A stretch of 64,000 bases of DNA from positions 1,860,001 through 1,924,000 of the forward strand of contig SPDT01000010.1 of the NCBI GenBank assembly GCA_008477525.1, written 5' to 3'. This stretch comes from Hypomyces perniciosus (lineage: Eukaryota > Ascomycota > Sordariomycetes > Hypocreales > Hypocreaceae). The notes beneath the pieces are model-generated. The model had not been told where the DNA came from and searched no databases. It was given only the letters and a program-made list of their open reading frames with translations. A program made the position numbers and the translations under genes. Shown piece after piece: positions 25,477 to 36,863 of this stretch (its first letter is position 1; the number at the start of each line of letters is the position of its first letter).

Positions 25477-28400
25477 CTATAAAAGCAATAAACTCTGCTT
25501 TTAGTATAAAAAAATAAATAGTTAAGCCCTTTTTTAATTTCCAACTAATTATCCTATTAATAACTATTATAATATAGCTATAAATTAATTTACTTAATTC
25601 TTTATCCCTAGTAAAATTACTATTATAATAGCCAATAAGTATAAGACTAGATTTTCTAGTATATTAAGTAGCTAGATCTTAGGTATTATTTAGATACTGT
25701 AATAGGTTGCGGGCTATATTTAAGTGCTTTTTATATAGGCCTTAGAATTATCTAGCTAATAACTAAACTAGAAAGCTAATATCTATTTAAATATAGATTA
25801 TTAAGTAAATAATAGTTTTAACTATAGCTTAAAAAAGCTTAGTATTAGCTTTATTTAATCTAATTATAGTTTTATTAGCTAAAAGTAAGGGCTATAGGGG
25901 TAATTAAATAGGCTTAGAGTTTTAAAGGTTAAAAAACTCTATAGCTTTAATAATATACTATTTCTAAGAAAGCGGCAAGGCCTTTATTTTTTATAGTATA
26001 GACTTTATTAAAAGTTAACTTTAGCTAAGCTATAGCTTTTTTATTTAGTTTAAGAAAAAAGACAGTTATCTATATAAAAAATAATAAAAATACTATTATT
26101 TAGATTATAAAGAATAATAAAGTTAGAAATTAAAGGAGTATATCTTAGTTTATTTCCTAAAGCTTATAAAGCCTATTACTATTCTTTAAGGGACTATTTT
26201 AAAGTATAAAGAGCTTTCTATAATTAAATAACCTAATCTATATCAGGGTTATAACCCAGTTTTTTAAAAATAGATTTAATTTTAAAGGAAGCTTAACTAA
26301 TATAGTCTTTAAACCTTTTAGGGAAGTTAAGGAAAATAGTTTTTTTAAATATCCTGTTAAGGAATATACTAATAAAGTCGATTTATTTAATTTCCTAGTT
26401 ATAAATAGTAGCTAAAGCTAAAAGGAGCTGCTAAGTAAAAGGAATAGCTGTTAAAGTAAACGTTTAGTTAAAATCTATTCTTTTTAGTTATTGGAAACCC
26501 CTAGCAATTACTTTAGCTTTAAATTTAACTATTTTATTATTTTAGTTTTTTTTAGTCTTTATAACTAATCGACTAGTAATAGGATTTCTGCCTTTAAAAA
26601 TACTATTACGTTTAATAAAAGTAAAGGTATATTATTCGACTAGCTAGTTAAATTCGCTATAAATTACTGCTAGCCACTTAGTTTTATTAAAACTCTAAAC
26701 TATTTACTTAAGCGTTTAAAGGTCTTATACTGCAGTAGCTGGAAAGGCTAGCTTTTTAATACTATTATGGAGAAAGTAGGATATATTTATATCTATAAGA
26801 TCCTTTATAACTGCAGAGTCTTATATAACTAGTATAAGAATATAAATAAAGGGAATAGTAGTAGGTACTCCCTTTAAAATAAGGTTAAAGAGTAAAGGAT
26901 TAATATCCTGAAAGCTCGGAATTATTTAATTTATAAAATCTAGCTTTATTTCTCCCTTTAATTCTTTATTATCTTAACTTAAAGTAGACTTTAAGATTTG
27001 AAATTTAGGAATTTTATCTTTATATAGCTTTAGAGTTAACAATTAAAAGACTCTATATCTAGATAATATATAAATAAGATAAGTATTATTATTTAAGACT
27101 GCTAGTAGTCTCTTAGTTTTAGTTTTAAGGGTTAATTTATAGCCTTTAGCCTTTTATTTTTAAAGAATAGACTTTATAATAAACACTAATAGTATTATAT
27201 CTTTATAGATTAGGCTTATAATTTTTATTAAGGTTTAGGTCTTTATATAATGCTTAATAAAGGGTAGAATCTTTATTAGTAATAGCTGTTTAGTTAATTA
27301 ATTTAAGAATTGCAGTAATAATAAAATTTTAAAGATATAGCGGCAAGTTAACTCCTATAATAATAGGCTAAAGCCTATCTAATAAAACTCTAATAGAGCG
27401 TTCTATAAAACTATTTTATTTATAAATATAAAGGCTGCTATAAGAATATATAATTCTTAAAGAAAAGAATTAAGTCCAAAGTTCTTAATTAATTTCCTTT
27501 TTACTATTATAATAGAATTCTTTAAAATACTAGTTATATTAAGTTTTAAGGCTATTTATAAAGTTTTATATAGTAGCTAGAAAAGTAAGTTTACTATAAT
27601 CTCTTAAAAGGAATAGCTATTTATATCTTGATTTTCTATTAATAATCCAAAGACTAATAAAGGCTTTATTATAAAGCCCTAACTTTATAGAGAAAGTATT
27701 AGCTTTTTAGTTAATTTAAAGAGGCTACTAAATTTATAATTAACTTTAAATTAAGCCTTTTAATAGCTTTTCCTTTATTATATACTAGGTAGTAGAATTT
27801 ACTTTTTTTAATAGAATTAAAGTTAAAGATTTTAATAGTTATTTTAGCAGTCTTGTTTAATAAACTTAATTTAATATAACTTAGTCTTTTATACTATAAA
27901 AGGCTAGCTTTAGCAGTTTATAGCTAGGACTAGTAATAGTATCTTTTTCTAGTTTAATTAACCTAATAACCTTTAAATCTTTAGTAATAAAGGATTCCTT
28001 AAATATATAGGGCCTTTCCTTTATAAAGGTATTTTTATTAGGCTTATTCCCTTTTATTTCTTTAGGCAATAAAGGCATATAGGGCCCCTATTCTTTTACT
28101 TAGCCTCGGGTTTTAAGGAGTTTAAAGCGATCTTTTCCTTTAAGATTATTTTTTTTATAAGCCTAAAACCAGATTTAGTTAATTGTTTTTTTAAAGCTAT
28201 TACTTTTAGAATAGCTATATATTTTTTAGCCCTTTTTATACTAATAGTAAGGATTTAAACGTTTATAGCGCTATAAGCTTTATAGCCATTTATATAGCTG
28301 TATAGTGTAATATATCCTTTAATTATAAAGAAAAAACTATATTTTAAAAGATTTAATAACTTTATTAGCTATATAGATTTAGTAAAAAGAATATTATATT

Positions 28401-30313
28401 AAATATATCCTTTAACTTAATAATTCCTTAAACTACTTATAAGGTTAATATCTAGCTATAGGTCAAAGAGGGTATTTAATAATATTATCTTTTTATAGTT
28501 ATTATTTTTATTAAAGATATTAAAAGTAGCTATATTTATTCCTTTAAATATAATAGGACCCCTATTAATATAAATAATTCCTAGTTCCCTATTATAAGGT
28601 TTATAGTCTATAAACTATTTTTTAGAATAAATTATATAAACTATAGATTTAGTATTATATAGTAGATTATTTTCAATAAGAAATCTAAAGGGTTTAGGGG
28701 TTTTTAACATTTAAAAGGCTTAAAAAACCTTTTCCTTTTTTTAGCATTTAAAGGTTATAAAAGGTCTTGATTATTATATAAACTAGTAATAGATTTAATA
28801 GAAGACTTTTTAAATAGCTTTTTTAAGCTATACCCTTTAATAGCTAGATTATATATATTAATAAAAGTATAATGTTTTTTAATTTACTTTTAGCTTTAAT
28901 TCTATTTCTTTTAATTTCCTTTCCTTTTAAGAGAATTAAAAGCTAGCTTTTAATCTTTAAATTTAAAGGGTATTAATTAATCTTTAAAGGATTTAAAAGG
29001 CTTTATAGCTTTATTAACCTTATATATAGTAAATGATAGATTTTTAATTTCTTTTAATATATTTACTATAAAAAAGTAAATATTAAAACGTTTAATTAAT
29101 TACTTAAGAGTTTTATTAGATTTAATAGTTCTTTTAATTCTTTTAGCCTATTAAAAACAGTCTTTTTTAAAGAATTTAAATATTAATTTACTTAATCTAG
29201 TATATTAATATTAACCTTTAAAATAGTTAATTTACCTAATAGTTTATTAAAAGTAATATTAAATTTAATTAAAGGTTTTTTATAATTACTGTAATATAAT
29301 AAATAAAATTCTATATAAAGGGAATCTCTTTATAAAGTATTAAAATAGCTATATTATTTTTTTCATATTAAAAGTATTTTCTTAAGCTTTAAATTTAACT
29401 AATAAATATAATAGCAATAGCTATTAAATTATTTTTAATTAATATAAGTAATAAAGCTTATTTTAAATTAAATAAAAAATTAATAATTATAGGATTTTCT
29501 ATAAAAGTATAATAATTTATAGCCTTTAATATAATATTTAAAGATTATTTCTATTAATTCAAATTATTAAAACCTATTAGCTTATAGCTTTCTAGAAAAC
29601 TATAAACCTTTTTTAATGCCTTTTTAATAAAATTATTATTTAAAGTAAATATAATAGTTTAAAGTTAAAGAATAAATAAAAATATAATTTAGATTAGTAT
29701 AGGAATAGGAGTAGGAGCTTATATTAGCACTAGTATAATGGCTATAGAATTAATTTCTATTAAATTAATAGTTTTAGGGTAAAGATTTAATATAATAGCA
29801 GTTAGGCTAGCTAAAGTATTAAATAACGATAATATAATAGTATTTTAACCCTTTAACTATACCTTTACTGTTTTAGTAAAAGCCTTTTATGCCTGAAGCT
29901 TTTATTTTATATTCTGTATTTAAATAAATAGATCCCTCTACTGCTAGGGAGAGTTATTATTTTTAATTAAGGAAATAGGGCTACTAAGAGCTTTAATAAG
30001 TCGATTTATACTGTTAATGTTAGATCTATATTTTATAGAAATAGGAAATATACTATATAGTATATAAAAATTACTAAAATAATAATAATAGTAATAGTAA
30101 TAGTAATATTACTATAACTACAATAGTATTTACAGCAAAAGCCTAGGAATAGCTTTTAGTAGTTAAAGAATCTTAAAAATGCTAGTATAAGCATTAGGAT
30201 AAGCATTATATAAAACCCGCTATAAGTGCTGTAGTAGCGCTAGGGGAAGTACTGTAACTATTAGGGTAATCTACTAATCGAGACTTAAGGAAAACTCTCT
30301 TAGGCTTATAACC
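25477..30313 (-). pseudogene. Copia B polyprotein relic (minus element)
   Basis: Minus-strand copia polyprotein in the usual order from high to low coordinate: gag and protease region, integrase, reverse transcriptase, RNase H. Only the reverse transcriptase is clear enough to delimit. A 65-codon minus frame at 27881-28078 lies in the integrase-to-RT linker region. It is Lys-rich and simply a stretch that happens to lack stops, not a separate gene. The 5' leader and gag side, about 29300-30313, shows AT-rich decayed DNA with no motif I can name. Confidence 0.8.
25880..26690 (-). pseudogene. Copia B reverse transcriptase relic
   Basis: A convincing copia RT on the minus strand. Near 26680-26270 it reads, with stops at Gln/Trp, WLAVIYSEFN, then VKFKAKVIARGFQ, then a LLLALATIYN-type block, then EIK.IDFISIFLN (intact elements have DV.TAFLNG). 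Next, near 26200, comes a SLYTLKQS block, and near 26050 IIFYIDNCLF, where YVDD has become YIDN. This ties the 578-582-bp LTR family to Ty1/copia. Confidence 0.9.
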
Positions 30314-30894
30314 TATTCAATTAATAAGGTTATACTAAACTTTATTTATATATAGCTTTTAGGAAGCTGTATATAATATAGTAATAAGGAAATAACTTAG
30401 AGTTTACTAGGTAAATAATAGACTAAATAGTTAAATTATAATTAATTTAATAGCTGAAAAGCTTTAAGATATTTAATAATATACGGCTGTATTATAAAAG
30501 TAATTATAAAATAATACTTTATCTTTTATAATAGTCCTTTAATTTAATAATAGGCGTATAGTAGCAGAATTAGGTTTATAGCTGTATTTTTATTGTCTGT
30601 AAGATTTATTTATATAGGAAATTAGCTAAATTAACTTATAGCTATATAAATAGGAAACTATTTTAGTTAGATTTTTCATAATAGCTATTATGTCTATTAT
30701 ATTGAGTTTAGTATAGGCAGGGTAGCTGGTCTTAGCTTAATTGTTATCGTTAAAGATAATAGAAATTTCCTGACTTATATCGAAGTTTTTCCATAAACTT
30801 GGTCCTAGCGTCGGGCCTAATTCCAGGTCTAGCCAGAATAGGAAGGTTACCCAATTACACTGAAATCCTTGCTTTTTAGCCCTCCTTTTTAATA
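30314..30894 (-). repeat. Copia B 5' LTR (minus element)
   Basis: 581 bp, TATTCAATTAATAAGG...CTTTTTAATA, followed by TATTA. The half toward 30700-30894 is better preserved than the other half. Confidence 0.9.
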
Positions 30895-31746
30895 TATTAA
30901 AACTATTATTTACTTAATAATCTATATTTAAGTAAATACTAGCTTTCCAGTTTAGTAGCTAGCAAGATAATTCCAAAGCCTATATAAAAAGTATTTAAAT
31001 ACAGCTTACAACCTATTATAGTATTTAAATAGTATTTAAGATTTAGTTATTTAATATACTGGAAAATCTAGTCTTATACCTATTAATTATTGTAATAGTA
31101 ATTTTGCTAGGGATAAAGAATTAAGTAAATTAATTTATAGTTATATTATAATAGTTGCTAATAGGCCAATTAGCTAGAAATCGAAAAGGGGCTTAACTAT
31201 TTATCTTTTTACGCTAAAAGCAGAGTTTATAGCTTTTATAGAAGCTATTAGAGAGATTTAATAGTTTATTAGCCTATATAAAGAGGTAGATTAACCAATT
31301 AAATAGCTAATCTCTTTATTTAATAACAATAAAAGTAATATTTCTACCTTAAATAACCCTACCCTTTATAATTGAATAAAATACACTCTATTATAGTTTA
31401 ATTATATAAAAGAATAGGTTAAGAATAGCGTTATTATAGTTAGCTATCTAGAAACTAGTAAAATAGTTGCTGATAGGCTTATTAAGCTTTTTTTTAAATT
31501 AAAAGTTAAAGAACTTTATATATCTCTTTAATTTTAAGCTTTTACTTAAAGTCTATATTAAAGGTTTTTTTTTTACCCTTTTCCTTTTTATAGTTATTAG
31601 CTTTTCTTTTATAGCTATTAGCTATCTTTATTATTTTTAGCTATTTTAGTTATTTCTTTTATTTTCTATATCCTAGTTACTTTCCTATATTTAAAATCCT
31701 ATATCTACTTTAAAGTTACATAGGATAGTATTTATTGTTAAGGGAG
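30895..31746 (+). pseudogene. Copia B (host) RNase H and 3' end relic
   Basis: Forward translation shows a NSNFARDKELSKL block, then ANRPIS, then KAEFIAFIEAIREI (intact elements have EAEY.A...A.KE), then YKEVD.PI, an NNNKS block where DN.G would be, KYTLL.F.YIKE.VKN and ETSKIVADRLIK. This is the full copia RNase H order. The purine tract AAGGGAG (31740-31746) precedes the LTR. Inactivated by stops and D-to-N changes. Confidence 0.9.
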
Positions 31747-32325
31747 TATTAAAAAACAGGGCTAAAAAGTAAGGATTTAGTGTAATTAAGTAACTTTCTT
31801 ATTTTAACTGGACCTAGAATTAGGCTTAATACTAGGACTAAGTTCCTAAAGGAACTTTAATATAAGTTGCGAAATTTCTATTATCTTTAATAATAATCAT
31901 TAAATTAAAACCAGTTACCCCGCCTACCTTAGATTTAATATAATAGGTATTATAGCTATTATAAAAAGTCTAACTAACATAGTTTCCTATTTATATAACT
32001 GTTAGTCGATTTAGCTGATTTCCTATATAAATGAACTTTATAGAAAATAAAAATGCGGCTATAAACCTAATTCTATTACTATATAACTATTATTAGGTTA
32101 AAGGACTATTATAAAAGATAAAGCATTATTCTATAATTACTTCTATAATATAGCTGTATATTACTAGATATTTTATAGCTTTTAGCTATTAGATTAAATA
32201 TAATTCAATTGTTTATTTTATTGGTTACCTAGTAAACTCTTAGTTGTTTCTTTATTACTGCATTATATACAGCTTCCTAGAAGCTATATATCAATAAGGT
32301 TTAGTATAACCTTAGGATTTTAACA
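31747..32325 (+). repeat. Copia B 3' LTR (host element)
   Basis: 579 bp, TATTAAAAAACAGGG...GATTTTAACA, strongly RIP-mutated. Its partner 5' LTR is outside the window. Confidence 0.9.
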
Positions 32326-33177
32326 AAATCTTTTTTTTATAATTATATTTATAAATTTAATAAAGTCTATTATTTTTTAATATAAATTATGAAAAGTATT
32401 TTATAATAAATAATACTTTTGTTTAATTATGAAATAATTAACTTTTCTTCCTTTAATATAATTTCTTTTATATTTAAAATAAAAAAAACTTAAAAATAAA
32501 ATAATATTTATTATTTATAAAATAAATAATATTGCATCTATTAAAAAGTACTTTAAAAACACAGTAAAATATATTGTATATATTAATATACATTAATATA
32601 TTTATTAAATATATTATAAAGCTTATATTGTCTTTATTAATTAAATTCAATGAAATTAAAATAGCTATAATAGTTAAAGTTATTTTTCCTTATATTAAAT
32701 AATAAAGTTAATACCCCTTTCATTTAACTTTTTATAAATAATATATTATTTATCCTTTTACAAGTATATATACATTTTTATAGTATATTTATAAATACAA
32801 ATATAGTTTTTTTATTAAGCCTTTTAATAAATATTATATATACTATATTACATTAAAGCTTTAATATATTTATTAGGTTTATATAAATACTCTTTTTTAA
32901 TAAAAGGTTTTAAATATATATTATTATTACTTATTATATTATTTAAATAGTTATTAAAGAGTTATATAAAAACTATAAATATATATCTTTATATTTTTTA
33001 TATTATTTAAAAAAACTTGATTAAATTAATTCAAAGAAAAGATTTTATTTATTTTATTACGTTTAAGTAAACTATTTATATAAAATATATAATATAAAGT
33101 TTAAAGTAAAATATATTTTAATAGCTTCAAAGAAAGCTATTGAAAAAGCTATTCCTTTAACCTTTAAAAGTTTATAC
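32326..33177. other. AT-rich DNA with no recognised feature
   Basis: Extremely AT-rich, with stops in every frame and no similarity to the other families in the window that I can see. It is the left part of an unassigned unit that continues at 33978, after the element C solo LTRs (duplication ATAC at 33174-33177 and 33974-33977). No gene can be supported. Confidence 0.5.
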
Positions 33178-33973
33178 TTTATTGAGGGGGAATTGGCACT
33201 CCAAAACACACACACACACCCACACACAACGACTAGTATCAAGCGCGAGAACCGCGCTCCTAACAGAACCACAAAGCGGCGATTAAGTAATATAAAGACT
33301 AAAAGATACTGCGGATTATTTGATTATAATGCTTTGTCGGGGGTAACTGACATGCCCAACGCACCCGCTTTGTTTTCTTTTAGCTTACCCGAGAAAGGTT
33401 GGCCGCTTATTTAAGCAGCTACTAGATTAAGAAAGCACGGGAGTATAAAGACATACAGATAGACCTAGTTTAATAAAGAATAACCTTCTTCCCCCTTTAA
33501 CACATAACCCCACCTATAAGAACATAGTTGCTGAGGCGTATGAAGGTAACTGTTGGTTGTTTTTAGCTGCCGGCATTATGATCAAATGATCTGCAGTATC
33601 TTTTTAGTCCCTATATTACTTAATCGCCGCTTCGAGGTTCTGTCAGGAGCGCGGTTCCCGCGCTCGATACCAGTCGTTGTGTGTGTGTGTTGTGTGTGTG
33701 TTTTGGAGTGCCAATTCCCCCTCGACAAAATGCCAGCAGCTAAAAGCAACCAACAGTTACCTTTATACACCTCAGCAACTGTATTCTTATAGGTAGGGTT
33801 ATATATTAAAGGGGGAAGAAGGTTAGTTTATATTAAATTAGGTCCATCTGTATATCTTTATACTCTTGTGCTTCCCTGATCCAGTAACTGCTTAAATAAG
33901 TAACCGACTTTTCTCGGGTAAGCTTAACAAGAAAGATATAGGTGCGTTAGGCATATCAGTTACCCCCGACAAA
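33178..33973 (-). repeat. Solo LTR of element C, interrupted by a second one
   Basis: TTTATTGAGGGGG at the left and ACCCCCGACAAA at the right are the two ends of one element C LTR. ATAC duplication (33174-33177, 33974-33977) flanks it. The LTR is split after 33332 by another C LTR in reverse orientation. No internal region is present, so this is a solo LTR left by LTR-LTR recombination. ORFs at 33072-33272, 33193-33414, 33553-33792 and 33582-33770 all fall on LTR sequence or its edges and are not genes. Confidence 0.92.
33333..33729 (+). repeat. Inner solo LTR of element C, reverse orientation
   Basis: 397 bp, TTTGTCGGGGGTAAC...CCCCCTCGACAAA, flanked by ATGC on both sides (33329-33332, 33730-33733). 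Hardly mutated, with GT microsatellite at about 33679-33702. It lies inside its own relative, giving a near-palindromic arrangement of the two LTRs. Confidence 0.92.
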
Positions 33974-33977
33974 ATAC

Positions 33978-34532
33978 TTTACTATATTTATATAAATATA
34001 TATTTAATTAATATATTATATTTTTAGCTTAATATTCTTCTATTTTATATTATATATAGTATATTAACAAAATATTCAAATCTTTTATATATTATATTAT
34101 TATAAAAGTTACCTCTTTTGTAAGCTTTTTAATAATTTAATAAATAATAAATTAATACTTTTAAAGTATATTATGATAATAAATAAACATATTGATTAAA
34201 GTAGTATTATTTTTAAATTCTTTAATTATCATTATTTTTACTTTAATTAAAGAAGGTAATTTAAAAGTAAAGCAATTATCGTTTAGTTAATTGAAGATAT
34301 TTTAATTAATTTTATTCTAAACTTTAATAGTAGTTATATAATTAATTAAATAATAATCTATTTAATTTACTAGATTATTAATTCTAGCTTTATAAAAGCA
34401 ATGTCTTTTATATTATTTATTATAGAAACCAGCTTTAATTACTTAAAGGCGAAAGTAAAGCGAATAAGCAGAGAAATAATATTTAAGCGGACATTTCTAG
34501 CAATTGTTATAGTTCTTACTTAGGTTTATAAC
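33978..34532. other. AT-rich DNA with no recognised feature
   Basis: Continuation of the unassigned AT-rich unit from 32326-33177. Nothing coding is visible. Confidence 0.5.
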
Positions 34533-34795
34533 TATAGCGGAGCGCGGTATAGATATTTAAAGTATAGAGAAAAAATAAATAAAGCTTAATTTTATAGATG
34601 AGAATATACTATAATAGCTTTACTATAAATCTATATAGCTAATATAAAGAAGAATAGAAAGCCGATGCTGTAAGCGCCTATATAGTCGAATATATCGCTT
34701 ATGCGATATATATATTAGCTTGTATTTGCTGTATAAGCAGATAAGAGTTCCTTAGCGCGTACTGGCGGTATAGCCCTCACCTGCTTAACCCAACA
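34533..34795 (-). repeat. Copia D LTR, minus orientation
   Basis: 263 bp, TATAGCGGAGCGCGG...TTAACCCAACA, matching the 54291 solo LTR. No matching flanking duplication (ATAAC versus CAAGC), so one flank has been rearranged or lost. The middle hairpin has mutated symmetrically (ATATATCGC/GCGATATAT) and still pairs. Confidence 0.85.
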
Positions 34796-35600
34796 CAAGC
34801 AATATATAACTGAAGGGGACAGAGAGACAAATAAAGGCAACAAGGTCAGTAAACTTACAGGCATATTAAAGGCACTTAACATCAATATAGCTGCTCTTTA
34901 AGTAACTGCTTATATACCCTAAGAGTTTCACTAAGCCAATTTCTAACTGATAGGCAAATGTAGCAGTAAAGAGGGAAGAAGGAAATTACAGCAATAGTAA
35001 TCGCCATACATTAAGCAGCCACTATAGAATGAAATCATATACTAGTTATATACACTTCAACTATAATATAGCTACCGGCTTACAGTAGTATTTAGCTTCC
35101 CTGCTATATAATTATATTCTCGATACAATCCCTATCCCAAACACTCCCCTTAATTAAATAGCTTACCACGCAATATATATTAGCGCTGTATACAACGTAT
35201 TGCTTACAATATAGCATAGTCGCTTATTGTTCTACAACTCTGACCTTAATAGCAGTATTTGAAAGTAGGAGACTTTATCTGAATGCGACGTATACGGAGT
35301 ACATGCCTATCAAATAGGGTGTTTGCATGCACTTGGCCCACTCGCTAAGCTAATAGGCTGGCGTGGCTAAGTTTGGTTCTACATGGTTTACCTCACTATT
35401 GCTTGGCGCTCACGAGTACCTATATCATGGAAACATTTTAGTTTCAAGCTAGTCTAATAAAAGGTATTATGAAACAATAGGGATAAAAGAGATAATATTA
35501 TGCTGGGTGATATAAGTATTTAAACTGTAGGCTATATTAATAATTATTAAAATAGCTGTATTTGTCGCCAGTAAGGAGACTACACTATCTAGTTACATTT
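34796..35600. other. Unassigned DNA between two inverted copia D LTRs
   Basis: Base composition is intermediate between the RIP-mutated blocks and the gene island. No ORF of note, no domain and no similarity to the other families in this window. It could be host intergenic DNA trapped between two LTRs. Confidence 0.5.
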
Positions 35601-35709
35601 TGTTGGGTTGAGCAGGCCGGGTCTTACCGCCTATACGTGCTAGGGAGCTCTTATCTGCTTATATAGCAGATGCGAGCTGACATACACATCGCGTAAGCGA
35701 TGTGTCAGA
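35601..35709 (+). repeat. Copia D LTR fragment, plus orientation
   Basis: TGTTGGGTTGAGCAGG... follows the copia D LTR for about 109 bp and stops after GTCAGACT. It contains an intact 9-bp stem (ACACATCGC/GCGATGTGT, 35684-35705). The remaining LTR is missing. It faces the minus copy at 34533. Confidence 0.85.
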
Positions 35710-36743
35710 CTGAGACCTCGATCAGCGCATAAGTAGAGAATCATGCTCCTAATTTCTAAAATCTTATTAACGATTACTTACTCTAGTATTTAATGTGCAG
35801 GATGATTAATCACTATTTGCGACTAGTGAGTGTATTAGATCTAATTCACTGTTCTTGAAAGCTGACTGTTGACAAATATGAGTATGGAGCATTTAGGGGG
35901 TGTGACCTATTAACTATAGACACAATTTTTCAAACGGCCTCTTGGGCAAAAAGAATCTCCGGCCTGTGACACGGGACTTCGGCAGCTTAGCCCGCGGTAA
36001 GTTGGTTGTCACACTCTGGCTATGACTCCCATTAATGAGCATGTCAACTACTAAATATCCTACTCGTAGTTCGATAGGGGCGATGAGGTCAGCCGGAATT
36101 GGAGTCTGATTACGGAGTACTTGTAGATGGTTGTCGCAGACTCGTAACTATGTGTGCCGTGAAGGACTATAACTAGTCTAACTCGGTTCGGGTATATTGA
36201 ACAGACGACAACGAAAGGCCTGTGGCTTAAATAGACTGACTGTATGCGGACAGTTAATATTGAAGCTGTGTTCCTTGGACTGTTACGGCTTGCTTCATGT
36301 AAGAAAATGGGGGAATCTAGTGGCTGAGGTTCTACCTGAGTTGCTGTTGAGGCAGCTTCCAGCAGATGCTGTAGGGCCGGTAATCGCTGAATTTGAACAT
36401 AGATCCATCTGATCATATTTTAAGCTGACCAGTGATCGATCGAAGAGAAGCTAGAGGAATACAAATATGCCTTTGGAAATGACGCATCCGTTAGTAATTA
36501 TTACAGCGTAAATACTTGATAGAACTCCACCAATTGGAGTCGAGATGACCGGCATTATCGGAGCTGAAGAAACAGGCAGACTAGTTAGACTGTATCAGCT
36601 TTCTCTCCGCAGCAGGGGTCTCTTGGACATGGGGAGTGGCAGAGTGGGGATAGTTGAATCCTGATGGATGGATCATGAAGTCATTACCTAGTCAGGCTGA
36701 CATTTCTTCCAATATCCTTAATCCAGCGATCTATCAGGATGGC
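35710..36743. other. Normal-composition intergenic DNA upstream of the secreted-protein gene
   Basis: GC content is clearly higher than in the transposon blocks and CpA/TpG are common, so this DNA escaped RIP. Two overlapping antiparallel ORFs occur (minus 36060-36416, 118 codons; plus 36197-36412, 71 codons). Neither has a recognisable domain, signal peptide or start context, so I treat them as chance frames or an old gene remnant. Probable promoter-distal region of the 36864 gene. Confidence 0.55.
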
Positions 36744-36750
36744 TATATAA
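36744..36750 (+). promoter_or_regulatory. TATA box of the secreted-protein gene
   Basis: TATATAA, 120 bp before the ATG, in DNA of normal composition where such a word is less expected by chance than in the flanking blocks. A pyrimidine- and CAA-rich leader follows (about 36775-36830), suggesting a transcription start about 30 bp downstream and a 5' leader of about 80-90 nt. Confidence 0.6.
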
Positions 36751-36863
36751 GACCACCGTAACATCCCGCAACTCTGTCCCAACAATCTCATTCAAACCAC
36801 CTCAATCTTACAGCTACACACACTCGAATCATTCTTCTTGTCTACTATATTTTGCTCGTCAAA

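Larger units (their letters stand above)
11117..30894 (-). mobile_element. Copia B retrotransposon, minus strand, carrying element C
   Basis: Bounded by minus-oriented LTRs 11117-11694 and 30314-30894, with TATTA on both outer sides. The interior is 11695-13370 plus 25477-30313. Element C (13371-25476) splits it, and an inverted extra LTR with a duplicated segment (12319-13370) disturbs the 3' side. Without these the element would be about 6.6 kb, a normal copia size. The polyprotein is on the minus strand. Confidence 0.9.
10780..32325 (+). mobile_element. Copia B retrotransposon (plus-strand host), interrupted
   Basis: Plus-strand copia B is seen as 10780-11116 (end of reverse transcriptase), then 30895-31746 (RNase H and 3' end) and the 3' LTR 31747-32325. 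The two blocks join across a minus-strand copia B whose ends carry the TATTA duplication at 11112-11116 and 30895-30899. The 5' part is not in the window, because copia D replaces it at 10780. Heavily RIP-mutated, so probably one of the oldest layers. Confidence 0.85.

Noticed and set aside
27881..28078. 65-codon Lys-rich minus ORF
   Set aside because: A chance stop-free piece of the decayed copia B polyprotein.
33193..33414. ORFs with His-Thr repeats
   Set aside because: Translation of the CA/GT microsatellite in the element C LTR.
33178..33973. Interpretation of the TTTGTCG...CGACAAA units as MITEs (small DNA transposons)
   Set aside because: The same unit occurs as a direct repeat at both ends of a 12.1-kb element with RT, RNase H and integrase and with a purine tract at the inner edge, so these are LTRs.
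36060..36416. 118-codon minus-strand ORF (and overlapping 71-codon plus ORF 36197-36412) in the gene island
   Set aside because: No signal peptide, domain, good start context or TATA-like element. The two frames overlap head to head in intergenic-looking DNA. Kept only as a note in the upstream region.
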